A program made the position numbers and the translations under genes. This document shows, piece after piece, positions 1 to 11,019 of a DNA stretch of 64,000 nucleotides. Below the pieces are notes generated by a model. That model made no database searches, had not been told where the DNA came from, and saw only the letters and a program-made list of their open reading frames with translations. The stretch's first letter is position 1; every line of letters starts with the position of its first letter. The stretch is from the NCBI GenBank assembly GCA_024734495.1, contig JALMQS010000851.1, positions 295,606 through 359,605 of the forward strand, written 5' to 3'. This stretch comes from Forficula auricularia. Lineage: Eukaryota > Arthropoda > Insecta > Dermaptera > Forficulidae.

Positions 1-134
1 GCTTAAAAAAGTACAAAATAATGTAATACTTAATCAAAAAGCGTGGGGCACTTTGTCGAAATTAATTAAAACTACATGTTTCTGCGCCCCATATTTTTTG
101 ATTAAAAATTACATTATTTTGTACTTTTTAGAAG
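1..134. repeat. Palindromic MITE-like repeat
   Basis: The first 50 bases and bases 85-134 are imperfect reverse complements: both carry AGTACAAAATAATGTAAT or its complement, next to TTAATCAAAAA. The loop between them is short and GC-richer. This is the foldback layout of a small non-autonomous DNA element. The left end may be cut by the window edge, so its target duplication cannot be judged. Confidence 0.6.
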
Positions 135-639
135 CGTGTTTTTTAGTTTTTTTTTTTTAATATAATTTTTCCAAATAAAAACTTATGGATAATTATTTTG
201 AATCTGCTATAGAGTACCAGGGAGGGGAAATTCGTAACTATAAATAAAGTGAGCGTTTCTTTGTCCTGTCCGTGTATATGGTATTTCTCCCACGCAGCTA
301 ATGATGGAGCGAACCTAAAGAAGAGGAGGAAATGTCATCGTGAAAGTGCTTGTGGACCAGTGGTCGCTGAGATATGGCATTTTTTATCCCAACCGTGCAA
401 ACAAGGCGACAAGCATGCAACGCACGTGCGTGACAACGTCCAACCAAGGTCTGCACCAAGGCGAATCTCCACAGATGCAGACAACTTAACAGAAAAGAAA
501 TTTACTTATACTATACTTATTATTTTCACACCATCATTCAATGAGGTTCTTGCGCTCCAGTTGACTCAAAAGTAGTGTAGTATCTAATATTTAATAAAAT
601 AAGATAAAATACAAATGAAAAATAATAGAATTAAATAAG
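135..639. other. Unassigned, no gene supported
   Basis: A GC-richer stretch at about 250-560 holds one open frame of 108 codons, with no recognisable domain, no homologous motif and no splice context. I see no repeat structure in it. It may be an old transposon fragment or an exon I cannot recognise. Confidence 0.4.
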
Positions 640-1341
640 CTGATGTGTTCTGATGTGGCCATCCACTTGACTTTACCATACAACCTGGCCCCTCAGTTAT
701 ATTTAATATTTAATAAAATTATTTATAATCATGTAAGGGGCGGGGGGTTTGTTTTTGCATTTTTAGACTCCTGGGACCCACTGATTATGTATACAAAATT
801 CTAGTTGAGTTTGGTAAATGGCAAAGATTTTCATTTTTTGACCCTCCCCCCCCCCCCCTCCCAACCCATTTCGGGCGGTTAGTTTTTGCATTTCTAGACT
901 TCTGGGAGTCCACTGATTATGTATACAAAATTTGGTTGAGTTTGCTACAACGACCTAGATTTTTAATTTTTAACCCCCTTCGACCCCCCTTAATTTTGGG
1001 TCGATATGCACCAAAATCTAATCAGCTATTAATCTCAATGGACCAAAACTACGTGTGAAATTTGGTTTCGATATTCACACTAGTTTTTGAGCTAGCTCGT
1101 CCACAAATTTGGTAACGCACAGACTCAACTAACAGACATTTTGACAAAACAATTATTATCTCAAAAAATATAATTTTTTCGATGTTCACTTATTAAAGCT
1201 TTTTTGTAGACCGAAATGCTTCGCTCAATTTTTTTAATCGAAATAGTTTCAGCCGTTTTTGAGATATTTTGAAAAAGAAGGAAAAAAAACACTTTTTTCA
1301 TGCACGATTACAATACTTGACCATAGTATGGTAAAGTAAAA
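640..1341 (-). repeat. Family A TIR repeat, minus-oriented copy
   Basis: Reverse complement of a repeat seen about ten times here. In the forward sense it begins TTTTACTTTACCATAC, has a middle block with TAAGTGAACATCGAAAAA and CTAGCTCAAAAACTAGTGTG, then a variable number of about 105-bp modules containing TTTTGTATACATAATCAGTGG. It ends TTGTATGGTAAAGTCAAGTG and then GTCAGCTTATTT. The outer ACTTTACCATACA and TGTATGGTAAAGT are inverted. No transposase is encoded, so it is a non-autonomous element of unknown superfamily. Confidence 0.75.
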
Positions 1342-1536
1342 ATAAATAGTATGAAAGCCGTAAATGTTTGAAATAAAAACAATTATAAAAAATAATTAAA
1401 TACAAAAGTTAATTTGATTTATTCAAATCAGCTGATAATAACTCTTGTATGATTTGGAAATGCGTTGTATTAATTAACCGACTTCAAAAAAGGAGGAGGT
1501 TCTCAATTCGACTGATTTTTTTTGTCTAACTAACTA

Positions 1537-1566
1537 ACGTTTCGTCAACTTTGTTGACGTCTTCAG
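1537..1566 (-). ncRNA. Hammerhead-like motif 1
   Basis: On the minus strand it reads CTGAAGA, one extra base, a 6-bp stem II (GTCAAC/GTTGAC), then GAAACGTT. Stem I is poorly conserved, so self-cleavage is doubtful in this copy. Confidence 0.45.
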
Positions 1567-1677
1567 GTCTCAAATAGTTATCTTCCTTGCATATTTGTCA
1601 TTTTTATCATTATTCTTTCTTAGTAAAGATAACAAGACAAGTAAGTCATTAACATCAATCAGATTGAATTTTTTTTT

Positions 1678-2346
1678 TACTTTATCATACGTGCATGAAA
1701 AAAGTGGTTTTTTTCCTTCTTTTTTTCGAAATATCTCAAAACCTGCTGAAACTATTTTGATTAAAAAAAATTGAGCAAAACCATGCCATTTCGCTCTACA
1801 AAAAAGCTCCAATAAGTGAACATCGAAAAAATTATATTTTTCGAGATAATAATTGTTTTGTTTAAATGTCTGTTAGTCTGGTTGTCGTTAGTCTGCGTTA
1901 CCAAATGTTTGTGTATGAGCTAGCTCAAAAACTAGTGTGAATATTAAAACCAAATTTCACACGTAGTTTTAGTCCATTGAGATTAAGAGCTGATTAGATT
2001 TTGGTGCATATCGATCCAAAATTAAGGGGAGTGGAGGAGGGGGTTAAAAATTAAAAATCTAGGCTATTTGAGCAAAATCAACCAAATTTTATATACATAA
2101 TCAGTGAGACCCCAGAAGTCTAAAAATGCAAAATTTAGTAGGGTCAAAAAATGAAAATATAGGCTCTTGTACCAAACTCAGCCAAATTTTGTATACATAA
2201 TCAGTGGGCACACAGTAATCTAAAAATGCAAAAACTAACCCCCCCTACATGCTTATATATAATTTTATTAAATATTAAATATAAGTAAGAGGCCAGGTTG
2301 TATGGTAAAGTCAAGTGGATGGTCACATCAGAACACGTCAGCTTAT
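1678..2346 (+). repeat. Family A TIR repeat, copy 2
   Basis: Starts ACTTTATCATAC with a shortened left end and runs through the conserved middle block and two of the about 105-bp modules to GTCAGCTTATTT. It lies between the arms of a hammerhead-bearing inverted repeat. Confidence 0.75.
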
Positions 2347-2501
2347 TTTTATTTATAAAACTTAAAAATATCTTTCTTTGTAATATTTTTAAGTTTAAAA
2401 AAAATCAATCTGATTGATGTTAATGACTTGCCTTGCTATGTTTACTAAGAAAGAATAATTATAAAAATGACAAATATGAAGGGAAGATAGCTATTTGAGC
2501 A

Positions 2502-2532
2502 CTGAAGAAGTCAACAAAATTGACGAAACGTT
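2502..2532 (+). ncRNA. Hammerhead-like motif 2
   Basis: CTGAAGA, one extra A, stem II GTCAA/TTGAC, then GAAACGTT. It is the mirror partner of the motif at 1537-1566. Stem I pairing is weak. Confidence 0.45.
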
Positions 2533-2546
2533 GGCAATAAAATAAA

Positions 2547-3550
2547 TATTATCTGAATAAAAAATATAGTCCTTATTTCCCGATAACAACTGTAATAATT
2601 TAATCGATGGACATAAATAATCAAAATAATAAAAAAAAATTAACTTTTTTCGGATTAGAAGAGGGAATTATATTTTTGTCTTATCCATATAAATTTCCTC
2701 CACTTTTTACTCTCTCTGAGATATTTTTATTTTATTTTAAAATTAGAAAAAATACAAAAACTACTAATATAATTATAATGATTGCTTATTTTTTCTCCAG
2801 AACTCGAACCATCGACCTCTGACCATAATCGCTTTAGTGAATTTCATAATCCAACTTTCTCTTCATATCATAGAAATCGTTTTGAATTTAACCACTCAAA
2901 AAGGAATCGAATCATTTATTTTTTCACATTTTTTTTCCTTCTATGTTATTTATTAAAATATTTTTTTACATGCAGTTGGTACTAATAAAAAAAAAAAAAT
3001 GAAAATTGTAATATTTTAATTTCCCTCATTTGGAATATGAAAATGATTTTTTTTTTATATAGAAATTCCCTTTACGTAGTAGCTGGAAGCCAACAAGAGC
3101 AGGGTATTAGTTCAATTCTCTCAATGGAATTTATTTGGGTCGATTTATCTTGGTCGATGGCATGCATCCGTAATCTCGATGGCTCGGAGCCTACCGAAAA
3201 CCGCCTTTGGCTGGCCAAGTCTAGCCAGCCCGCAGCCAAAAACCCTGACGACCAGTTTTTTCAAGCAACCCAAATTCGTTTTCAATAATTATACTCGTAT
3301 ATACATGTACATTACATTCATTTAGGATGAAATTTATCTTAACTTAATTCTTTTAATTAAATCAATAGTGATTCATTATCAGAGTGTTCCATAAATCTGG
3401 AACAATAGGCTAATAAACTGAAATACCGTTTCTTGTTTATAGGTTTTGATTTTAATTAAATCAAAGCTAAAACCTATAGGTCTTGATCAGAATCGCAGCC
3501 AGGATTTTTTTCATTTTTTTTTGGGGGGGGGGGTTTAATTCACACACATA
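2547..3550. other. Unassigned AT-rich stretch with a GC-richer island
   Basis: Mostly low-complexity AT-rich sequence. From about 3080 to 3290 the base composition rises and an 83-codon frame is open, but no domain or repeat partner is recognised. A homopolymer G run sits near 3522-3532. Confidence 0.35.
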
Positions 3551-4685
3551 TCTATATATATAAAATTCTTTGCCCGATACACTCACTCTCACTCACTCAC
3601 TCACTCACTCATCATCAAAACAGCCAGAACCACTCGACATAAAAACATGAAATTTTGAGAGGATATTACATCTATGACATAGGGGCTCACTAAGAAAGGA
3701 TTTTTCGAAATTCGACCCCTAAGGGGGTCAAATGGGGCAAAGTGTGTTTTCACTGATTATGCGATATCTCTTAAGGACGATAAAATATCTACTTGCTTTT
3801 TACTTATAAAAATACTAAATTAAAATATCTAAAAACTAATTTCAGGATTTTTAGAAATTCGACTCCCAACTATCCAAAATGTGAGTGGGGGCAAAAATTA
3901 AAACTCTCTCCTATCTTGATCAAATTTTGTAGAGTTATTCTTTATTACTTTAAGAAACTATTCCTGTAAAAATCAACTATCAAAATTGACTGTATGGATG
4001 CGAAAGTGGATGGGGTGGGGCAAAATATAGAATTTTTTTAGCTTTTTTGTACATTTACTCTTTAGAAAACTGAGAGTTATTTATTTGCAAATATCTAAAA
4101 AATAATTTCAACCTCCCAAAATGTGAGTGGGGGCAAAAAATTAATACTCTCTCAGATATAGATCAAATTTTGTAATGTTAGTTTTTAAGACTATATAAAA
4201 TGTATGCTGTAAAAATCAATAGCCAAAATGAGTGCGTGGGGGCGAAAGAGGGGGCAAAATATTACAATTCTAAACACTGTTCGATCTGGACACAAATTTA
4301 CTACAGTTATTCTTTTAAAAACTGTGAGTAAACTTTTGTATCATTTTTATTCAAATTACATAAATTTATTTGAAATTATATATTCTGATACTACTCACTT
4401 ATTTGTGGAGTTACTCATAAGCTAGCCAAATTATGCCAAGAGATAGCGTCTTCTATCTATTAAACTACAATAAAATGTCAAAATTCTACGTGCTAAATTT
4501 AATGAAAAAGTTAATTTTTTGCCAGGTTTTATAATTAAAAAAAAACATACTTTTTGAGAATGGAGCTTTTTTTTAAATGAATTTTGGAGACCTAATAATC
4601 ACATGCCGGGACGCTGCCCGCTAGGGCCATCTGCTCCGAAGGGCCGAGCTGTAGAGGGCGTGCCGAAGGCACGCCTGAGCAGCTC

Positions 4686-4686
<1 letters not shown>
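3551..4686 (+). mobile_element. Helitron-like non-autonomous element
   Basis: Left end is A|TCTATATATATAAAATTC followed by a CACT(CACT)n microsatellite. The body has repeats of the type 'gggggcaaaatatta' with phrases resembling the Helitron copies at 27.2 and 38.4 kb (for example TTTCGAAATTCGACCCCTAA). The right end is a GC-rich about 100-bp block with a strong hairpin, GGCGTGCC/GGCACGCC, followed by AGCTCGT and a TA microsatellite. A TC start and a 3' hairpin are Helitron hallmarks, but the expected CTRR terminus is CTCG here, so assignment is tentative. No Rep/helicase is encoded. Confidence 0.5.

Positions 4687-4687
<1 letters not shown>

Positions 4688-4727
<40 letters not shown>
4688..4727. 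repeat. (TA)n microsatellite
   Basis: About 20 uninterrupted TA dinucleotides directly after the GC-rich element end. Confidence 0.95.
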
Positions 4728-4730
<3 letters not shown>

Positions 4731-4797
4731 AATTATATATGGAATTATATATGGAAATAAAATCCTTTTTTTTGTCTTAATTTATATTTAAAATATT

Positions 4798-5370
4798 GAT
4801 TGCTGGTCAATTAATATGCACACCCTGAAATAATTTTATTCGACGTTAGGCATCCTAAATAAGAGCTATATATGTGTTTGTGACGCGTTTTTTGCTTGTG
4901 GTAAATTTTTGAGGGCCTAAAACCACGACAATTTTTGACTTTATTCAGATTTTTGCTTATAACTCAAAAACCATGTGTCCTACAGAAAATTTCACTCTTA
5001 CCAAAATAAAAAAGCACAAAATTAACTAATGAGCATATGGTATTTCACTTTTCCGCCAAGTTGGTAAAAATTTCTTATCTTTGACGATCTATTGTGGCTA
5101 AACAACTGAACCAATTTTGACTTTTAAGTAAATTATTTGATGCGAAATGTTATGCTCTTTCATTTTGATATGAATAAAATTTTCTGTAAGACGCATGGTT
5201 TTCGAGTTATAAACTAAAATCTGAAAAAGTCCAAAATTTTCGTGGCTTTTAGGCCCTCAAAAGTTTAGCACAATCCAGAAACCGTCACAAACTAATATAA
5301 CTCTTATTTGGGATGCCTAAGGTCGATTCAAATTATTTCCAGCTTGTGCATATTTATTGGCCAGCAGAAG
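4798..5370. repeat. Foldback (long inverted repeat) element
   Basis: Two arms of about 170-180 bp are reverse complements: the left contains AATATGCACA, TTAGGCATCC and AATAAGAG, and the right contains CTCTTATTTGGGATGCCTAA and TGTGCATATT. The outer ends are GCTGGTCAATTA and TTGGCCAGC. No coding capacity is seen. It is a typical non-autonomous foldback/MITE layout, superfamily unknown. Confidence 0.7.
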
Positions 5371-5498
5371 TCTAATTTGCCTGGGCTATAGAAATTTATC
5401 AAATATTATTTTCATTTTCATTTTTGCATTTATTTTCATTTTTTTCCTTGTCGTGGAAACCAAGCATGCTAGTTATTTTATCCACCTAGGTATAATAT

Positions 5499-5714
5499 AT
5501 TTTTTTTAATTATTTATTTTTTGTCACCGGGTACAAAGCCTCATTTAGACAGCACATCAGTAAAGTGTTAGTAGGGTTAGTGAGGGAGTCGAGTTTTAGC
5601 CGGAAGAAATTTTATATGCTAGCCAGGCTCGAACCTGGTCTCCCGCTTGAACATCGTCATCAACGATGCTGAAGCGAGCCCAGTGCCTTAGCCAGTTCGG
5701 ACAACCCGACTCTC
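5499..5714 (-). mobile_element. tRNA-derived SINE, copy 1
   Basis: Read on the minus strand it has an A-box-like TGGCTAAGGCACTGG and a B box GGTTCGAGCCTGG, as in RNA polymerase III promoters of tRNA-derived SINEs. A T-run at the left is the A-rich 3' tail. The insert is flanked by an 11-bp direct repeat AGGTATAATAT (5488-5498 and 5715-5725), the target-site duplication. It shares the body AGCACATNAGTAAAGTGTTAG with the copy at 6620-6849. Confidence 0.85.
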
Positions 5715-5739
5715 AGGTATAATATTATTTTACCATAAA

Positions 5740-5812
5740 GACTTTTTTTCAGAATTTAAGAATAATTTATAGAAAAGTCAATAATTATTAAAATAATTGT
5801 AATAGAAATCAA
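5740..5812 (+). repeat. Direct repeat, left copy (partner 6905-6985)
   Basis: CATAAAGA..TTT..CAG(G)AATTTAAG followed by AATAATTTATAGAAAAGTCA recurs at 6905-6985 with few changes. The two copies flank about 1.1 kb that includes the second SINE. Confidence 0.7.
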
Positions 5813-6606
5813 CTGGTGTGTTCACCACACGACTTTCAGATTTTCATTTATTTGAACGTCATCGCGACACTACTAATTTTGCACCCCCTTCCTTTATTTC
5901 GTTTTTTTGATTTTCTCAAAAAACAGCTCTAAACGATTTTTTTTTAAATTAGTGTATTTATCAAGTTTCATGAGTTAATAGTTGTGTCAAATTTTTGATC
6001 ACATTGAATTAAAAGAAGGGGTTGTAAATTAGAAGTGTCTTAAAATAAATATTTCAATCGTTCATATCTCGTCTTCGGAAAGTCGCAGAGCCTTGAAATT
6101 TGAAACTTAAGCTATCTGGAGGCTACAAGAAGTATAACAAGATTTTGGATAAAATAGAAAACCCGGAAGTTGATGTTTACGTACTTAAGAATCTTACTCC
6201 TCTCTGTGTTTCGCAACCATAAGTCTCAGAGATCGAAATTCGAAACTTAAGCTTGATATAGATAAATAAGGGTACATAAAGCTTTTTCTTGAAATCGGAA
6301 GACCGAAAGTGGACATTTACATGAAAAGATTTTTCGTTTCTTTTCATCGCTCTCTCTGAGACAGCGAGACAGTTGCATATGGTTGCGAAACGCAAAAGGG
6401 GCTACATACGCACTGACCAATGGATTTTGACCCTTTTTGGCCTCTGGGGACCACAATTTCCGGTTTTATGTCCTAAATCCGGTTTCCAACTATTAAGGGC
6501 AACGATTCATTCCACCTAGAAGTTACAAAATTAAATTAACTTTTTTCATCTCTGAGATACAAGCTCTCAAAGAGTCAGGAACCAGACTGCACATCGCAAC
6601 ACTTCT
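5813..6606. other. Unassigned
   Basis: AT-rich sequence between the two SINEs. Local phrases GCAACCATA and CGAAACT recur in inverted sense around 6210-6390, giving weak dyad structure. No coding region is supported. Confidence 0.3.
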
Positions 6607-6619
6607 CCCATTATATTCT

Positions 6620-6849
6620 TTTTTTTGCTTGTTTATTGTCGCCGTGAACAAAGCCCATTTAGACAGCACATAAGTAAAGTGTTAGTAGGGTTAGTAGAGG
6701 AGCCGAGTTTATTAGCCGGTGAAATTTTTATGTATTGCCAGCCAGGATCGAACCCCGGCCTTCCGCTCCAAACATCGCTTTTCATAGCACTCGATCGATT
6801 TCCAAGGAACAGGGCCAACGCGCTTTGGTCCGGCTAAGCACCTGATTCC
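6620..6849 (-). mobile_element. tRNA-derived SINE, copy 2
   Basis: Same family as 5499-5714. The B box is seen on the minus strand as GGGTTCGATCCTGG, and the A-rich tail is the T-run at the left. A clear 13-bp target-site duplication, CCCATTATATTCT, lies at 6607-6619 and 6850-6862. Confidence 0.9.
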
Positions 6850-6904
6850 CCCATTATATTCTATAGAATATAAATGTGAAAGAAGTAAAAATGAAAATAA
6901 AAAT

Positions 6905-6985
6905 CCATAAAGAATTTGTTTCAGGAATTTAAGAATAATTTATAGAAAAGTCACTAATTATTAAAATAATTGTAAGAGAAAATGA
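6905..6985 (+). repeat. Direct repeat, right copy (partner 5740-5812)
   Basis: Repeats the AATTTAAGAATAATTTATAG block seen 1.17 kb upstream. Confidence 0.7.
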
Positions 6986-7767
6986 AAATAAAGATATCAA
7001 TCTTTCAGTAAAAAAAAAAAAAAGAATCTTAATTTATTCTTCCATCAATCTTCTTAATTCTTCACACATTAGAGGAAAATATAAACATAGACCTTAATAG
7101 ACAAAGACAGGAGGAAAAGATTAATACACCTGCTTTATAATTAATTTACTTTAGTGTAGTTTAATGTCTGTCTGACAACTTCCGGTGTAATAAAGAATAC
7201 AAATTTCATCTTTTCACATTTACTCAATTTATTCACAAATCGAACGATGCATTTTCTAAAGATTTAACTGTGACAAATAGATAATTCATTTCGAAAATCG
7301 ATTATACCATTGTGTGTATCCCATATTTTTTTTATACGTTTCCAAACAAGTTTCTCAAGTTTCGAATTATGATTTATTTTAATTACTTAAAATAAATACC
7401 TTCTATTGAAATAAACATGTTTATAAAGAATGGAGATTAATAATAAATTGCTACATCTCTTTAATGAGAAAATAATTAAAAATGGCGATAAAATTAATAT
7501 GAACAAATCCATACATATTTACTTACTTATAATAACTTGGCAATAAAATAAACCTTAATGAAAAAATTTTAATAAGGATAAAATAGTTAATTTGTATAAT
7601 ATTACGGGCCGTGACATGCGTTGCGTTTTTTTATAATTTCTTGAAGGAGTTATACATATACAAAACAGAAACATTGACATGTACAAAATAAATAAAATAA
7701 ATTTTGTTTTCATTAAATTAAATTTGAAAATGTTTATTCAAGTGCCTTTTAACTAGATTTTATTTTT
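6986..7767. other. Unassigned AT-rich sequence
   Basis: No open frame, RNA gene or repeat structure that I can support. Confidence 0.4.
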
Positions 7768-8161
7768 TGACCCCCACCCTTTCCCTTTTGAGCGGTTAGT
7801 TTGTGTATTTTTAGTCTTTTTAGGGGCCCACAGATTATGTATATGTTGCAGTAAAAACCCCAACGGGTTCATACTAGTTAAAACGCGTTTCACTGAATAA
7901 TCCTTTGTAGCAACTAGAATTTACTGATGTTTATTGAGTTTTGGTCCAAATTTCTAGAATCTTCATTTTTGACTTTCCGCCTCATTTTTTAAACGAAAAT
8001 GTCAAAAATTAATGATCATTAGAAGCAAAGTTATAGAGGATGTAATTTTTGACAATTTCGTTTAAACATTTTTGAAAATAAACACCCAAAATGAGGTGGA
8101 AGTTCAAAAAATGAAGATTCTAGATCTTTGTACCAAACTCAACCAACATCAGTAAAATCTA

Positions 8162-8388
8162 AAAAGAGAAACAAAGAGGTTGTCTTCTGCTTAATACAAA
8201 TAAACATACACACCTATATATATATTTTAATGAAAAAATAATATTTATAATTAAAAAGACTGATGATGAGTGTCAAGCCTTCGAAACTATAGTCTCAAAC
8301 AAATAAATAATATATATATACAGATATATCATTTACGTGTGTATGTTTATTTGCATTAAGCAGAAGACAACCTCTTTGTTTCTCTTTT
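8162..8388. repeat. Nested inverted repeat around a hammerhead-like motif
   Basis: Arms 8162-8222 and about 8318-8388 are reverse complements: AACAAAGAGGTTGTCTTCTG pairs with CAGAAGACAACCTCTTTGTT. The hammerhead-like motif lies between them. Confidence 0.7.
8260..8294 (+). ncRNA. Hammerhead-like motif 3
   Basis: CTGATGA, then a decayed stem II, then GAAACTATAGTC. The ACTATAGT palindrome (stem III) is intact, but stem II no longer pairs well, so this copy is probably inactive. Confidence 0.4.
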
Positions 8389-8640
8389 GTGATTCAACAA
8401 CTCTGCTACTCTCTGGCAAAACAAAAACTTTTCAGTAAATTCTAGTTTCCACAAAGGTTTAATTGAAAAGTTTTTGTTTTGCCGAGAGAAAGATTCCACA
8501 AAGGTATTCAGTGAAACGCGTTTTAACTAGTAAGAACCCTTTTTTACTGCAACATATACAAAATTTGATTGAGTTTGGTCCAAGGGCAAGAATTTTCATT
8601 TTTTGAGCCCCCCCACCCCGCATATCAGAAACCTTCACGC

Positions 8641-9734
8641 AAGTGTCAACAACAACTGTACTAAGTTTCAACGATACTCATAAAAGACGAATACACATAT
8701 ACACATTAATTTTTATATATCAAATAAGAATATATTGAAAGCCAAAAAACTCTCTAGTTTACTTTATTCAAAATCCTTAGCAAAGTTTTGAATATTTCAT
8801 GAATAAAATACAATACCTAGGTAATTGGAATTTTTAGATTGTATATTTAATTTCTTTACGAAGAAATTGAATTGATTCGCCACAATTAGATGAAATGTGG
8901 CGGGTTTGAAAGAGGAAACGTTGCGGGTCTCCGCCTTTTTGCTGACATTGCGATTCTATAGTAATTGATTTTATTCTAACTAGATGCCTTCTTCAACTCG
9001 ATTTATATTTGAATGCAACACTTCCTATAAATTCTTGGTAATTATTATATCGAATCTCGTGATAATTGGACGAGTTGAAGGGATCAAAAGTCACGAACCG
9101 TTCAAATTAATTCTATCTTATATTTTGAAAAGAAATGGGGGGGGATTCTTTAAAGATAGAAATCCATTATATTTTAAAAAAATGTTCACATTTTGACCGA
9201 GTTTACTCTTATAAATTGTTTTTCCCAAGTTGTAGAAAGATTTCTTTAACAATTAACTCATAATGCCATAATAGACCGAGAGCTAGTGAACATTTTGGAC
9301 GATTATTTCAAAATGCAAATAATATAATATATCCCATTCTGTAGTGAGATTAGCACATACTCCGAAAGGGAAATTGTTACTCGCTAAATCCAGACGTTTT
9401 TAGGGGTAAATGACCACTTAAGATGTCAAAAATATTGTAAACTCAAGTCATTTCAAAATAGTTAAATATGATTTCAGGTCATTTTATACGAAATGAAAAC
9501 AATAGCAGAGTAGCTAAGGGGTGCCCAAACCCCCCAATTAGTCAGATTTAGTTGAAAATTCTAGCCTTATTCGAACCAAACGCCTGAATACAGGCAATAC
9601 AATCGTCATCTCTTCTTCAGCGCTGCGTAAAATTTAGGCTCTACCGTAAAGTGCTTGAGTTTTTTAGAGTTCATCGAGAGAAGACAACAAAATACATGCC
9701 TGCTGGGATGGCCAAAATATTAAATTCATTATTA
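8641..9734. other. Unassigned AT-rich sequence
   Basis: No gene or repeat recognised. A run of nine G near 9138-9146 is the only notable feature. Confidence 0.35.
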
Positions 9735-10338
9735 TTCATCATCATCATCATCATTGAGTATACAGTCCTAAGACTGGTTTGATGCAACAATCCGTCTCCA
9801 CTCGACTCTGTCCCCCGCCAGCTGTTTGACCTCTCTAAATGTCTGGCATCCCATATCCCCAATTATTTGGTTGAAATATTCTAATCTGGGTCTTCCCTTC
9901 CCCTTTTCTTTCCCCACCTCCCCCTCCAAGATATCCTAAGCAGTCCCCATGTCTCAGTGTGTGCCCCATCATCTGACCTCTTCTCTTCTTCAGACTCTTC
10001 CACAAGGTTCTTCTTTCTCCGATTCTTCCAAGAACTTCTTCATTTGTAATTTTATCCATCCATTTGATATTCATCATTCTTCTGTAGAACCACATTTCGA
10101 AAGCCTCTAATCTCTTTCTCTCCGCTTCTCTAATTGTCCAGGTTTCACACCCGTACATGGCTATGCTCCATACATATGTCTTCAATAGCAACTTCCTGTT
10201 TTCTAAGCTGATTGAGGAGGAGCATAATAGTTTTTGTTTTGAATTAAACCCCATTTTTGCTTGGGCAATTCTTGATTTAATTTCGTTTTCGCTCCTCCCA
10301 TCCCATGTTATTTTACTTTCTAGGTAGCGGAATTCCTT
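9735..10338 (-). pseudogene. 5'-truncated LINE, C-terminal end of reverse transcriptase ORF
   Basis: The minus-strand reading from about 10338 gives the region after the reverse-transcriptase palm typical of many insect LINE polyproteins. Recognisable motifs are FRYLESKIT..GR, LLLKTYVWSIAMYGCETWT, RKRLEAFEMW..RRM, KITNEEVLGRIGE and GHTLRHG. The frame then breaks near 9835 and continues in another frame (REVKQLAGDR.EWRRIV). It ends in a (ATG)n simple repeat, seen as CAT repeats near 9738-9752, which looks like the 3' tail. The RT catalytic part is absent, so it is a dead 5'-truncated insertion. The exact clade is not resolved. Confidence 0.8.
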
Positions 10339-11019
10339 TATTATTACTATTCATTTATTTATTTATTATCAGGAAATTCAATATAAAAAATCATTTTGAA
10401 ATAGATTGTTCCTTATTAATTTTAAAATAACATGTAAATACATGCCTAGAATTAAAATCTCTATGAAATTTAATTAATACGTTCCTATAGTATAGAAAAA
10501 ATACAAGATTTAAAAACTCAAAAAATCTGGTTTCATTTCAAGATATCACAATGTCGAGGCAATTTCTGGAACTAATTAATGCTTGAAATTTAATTTAATT
10601 TAGGCTACTTTAAAGAAGTGGTCGTTAAACTTCTTTGATTGTCGACCCCTTCAAAAGTTTCTTGAAATTTTATCAAATAATGTATACATTGTATTTGAGG
10701 CTCTAATTTCGGAGATTACTTCCCCACCATCGACTGTACTTGATCTTCTAGCTTGGAGAAAAATACCTTTAATTAATTAATTTATTATATAATAATATTA
10801 GTTATAAACTATTTTTGAAAAATTAATAATTAAAATGAAATTGAATATAAATGTAATTTTACATTTTTATCGAGACAACCACCTGTGAATAATTATTTCA
10901 ATTAACAAAAAACCCATCAAAAACAACTTAGCCGAAGATGAGACCATGACAGGTCGAATTGTCAAACCAAAAACCCCCAAATCGTTAGAGCCGTTTTCGA
11001 GAAACCCATTCTATTTATA
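10339..11019. other. Unassigned AT-rich sequence
   Basis: Near 10617-10660 there is a GTGGTCGTTAAACTTCTTTG..CGACCCC phrase resembling the end of the hAT-type MITE at 58337-58469, probably an old relic. Nothing else recognised. Confidence 0.35.

Larger units (their letters stand above)
1537..2532. repeat. Inverted-repeat element with hammerhead-like ends, interrupted by family A
   Basis: Arms of about 110 bp at roughly 1555-1665 and 2404-2515 are reverse complements; both contain ACATCAATC(A/T)GATTGA-type sequence and AAGAAAGAATAAT. Each outer end carries a hammerhead-like motif facing outward. A plus-oriented family A copy occupies the middle, suggesting nested insertion. The arrangement matches the other palindromic hammerhead-bearing repeats of the window. 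Confidence 0.65.
7844..8554. mobile_element. Foldback MITE (TGTTGCAG family), copy 1 with nested insert
   Basis: Outer ends are TGTTGCAGTAAAA and TTTTTACTGCAACA. The TATA target duplication is at 7840-7843 and 8555-8558. The left part is a near-palindrome (arms with TAAACGAAAATGTCAAAAATT and its complement) centred near 8030. A second inverted repeat with a hammerhead-like motif (8162-8388) and a rearranged right half are nested inside. It encodes nothing. Copy 2 is at 11020-11378. Confidence 0.8.
7768..8640 (-). repeat. Family A module fragment, split by a foldback MITE
   Basis: Bases 7768-7843 and 8555-8640 together make one or two of the about 105-bp modules of family A in minus orientation. 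The join TTATGTATA|CAAAATTTG is restored when the foldback element 7844-8554 and one TATA are removed. Confidence 0.7.

Noticed and set aside
249..575. 108-codon open frame near the window start
   Set aside because: No recognisable domain, no splice or promoter context; an open frame of this size is expected by chance in a 64-kb window.
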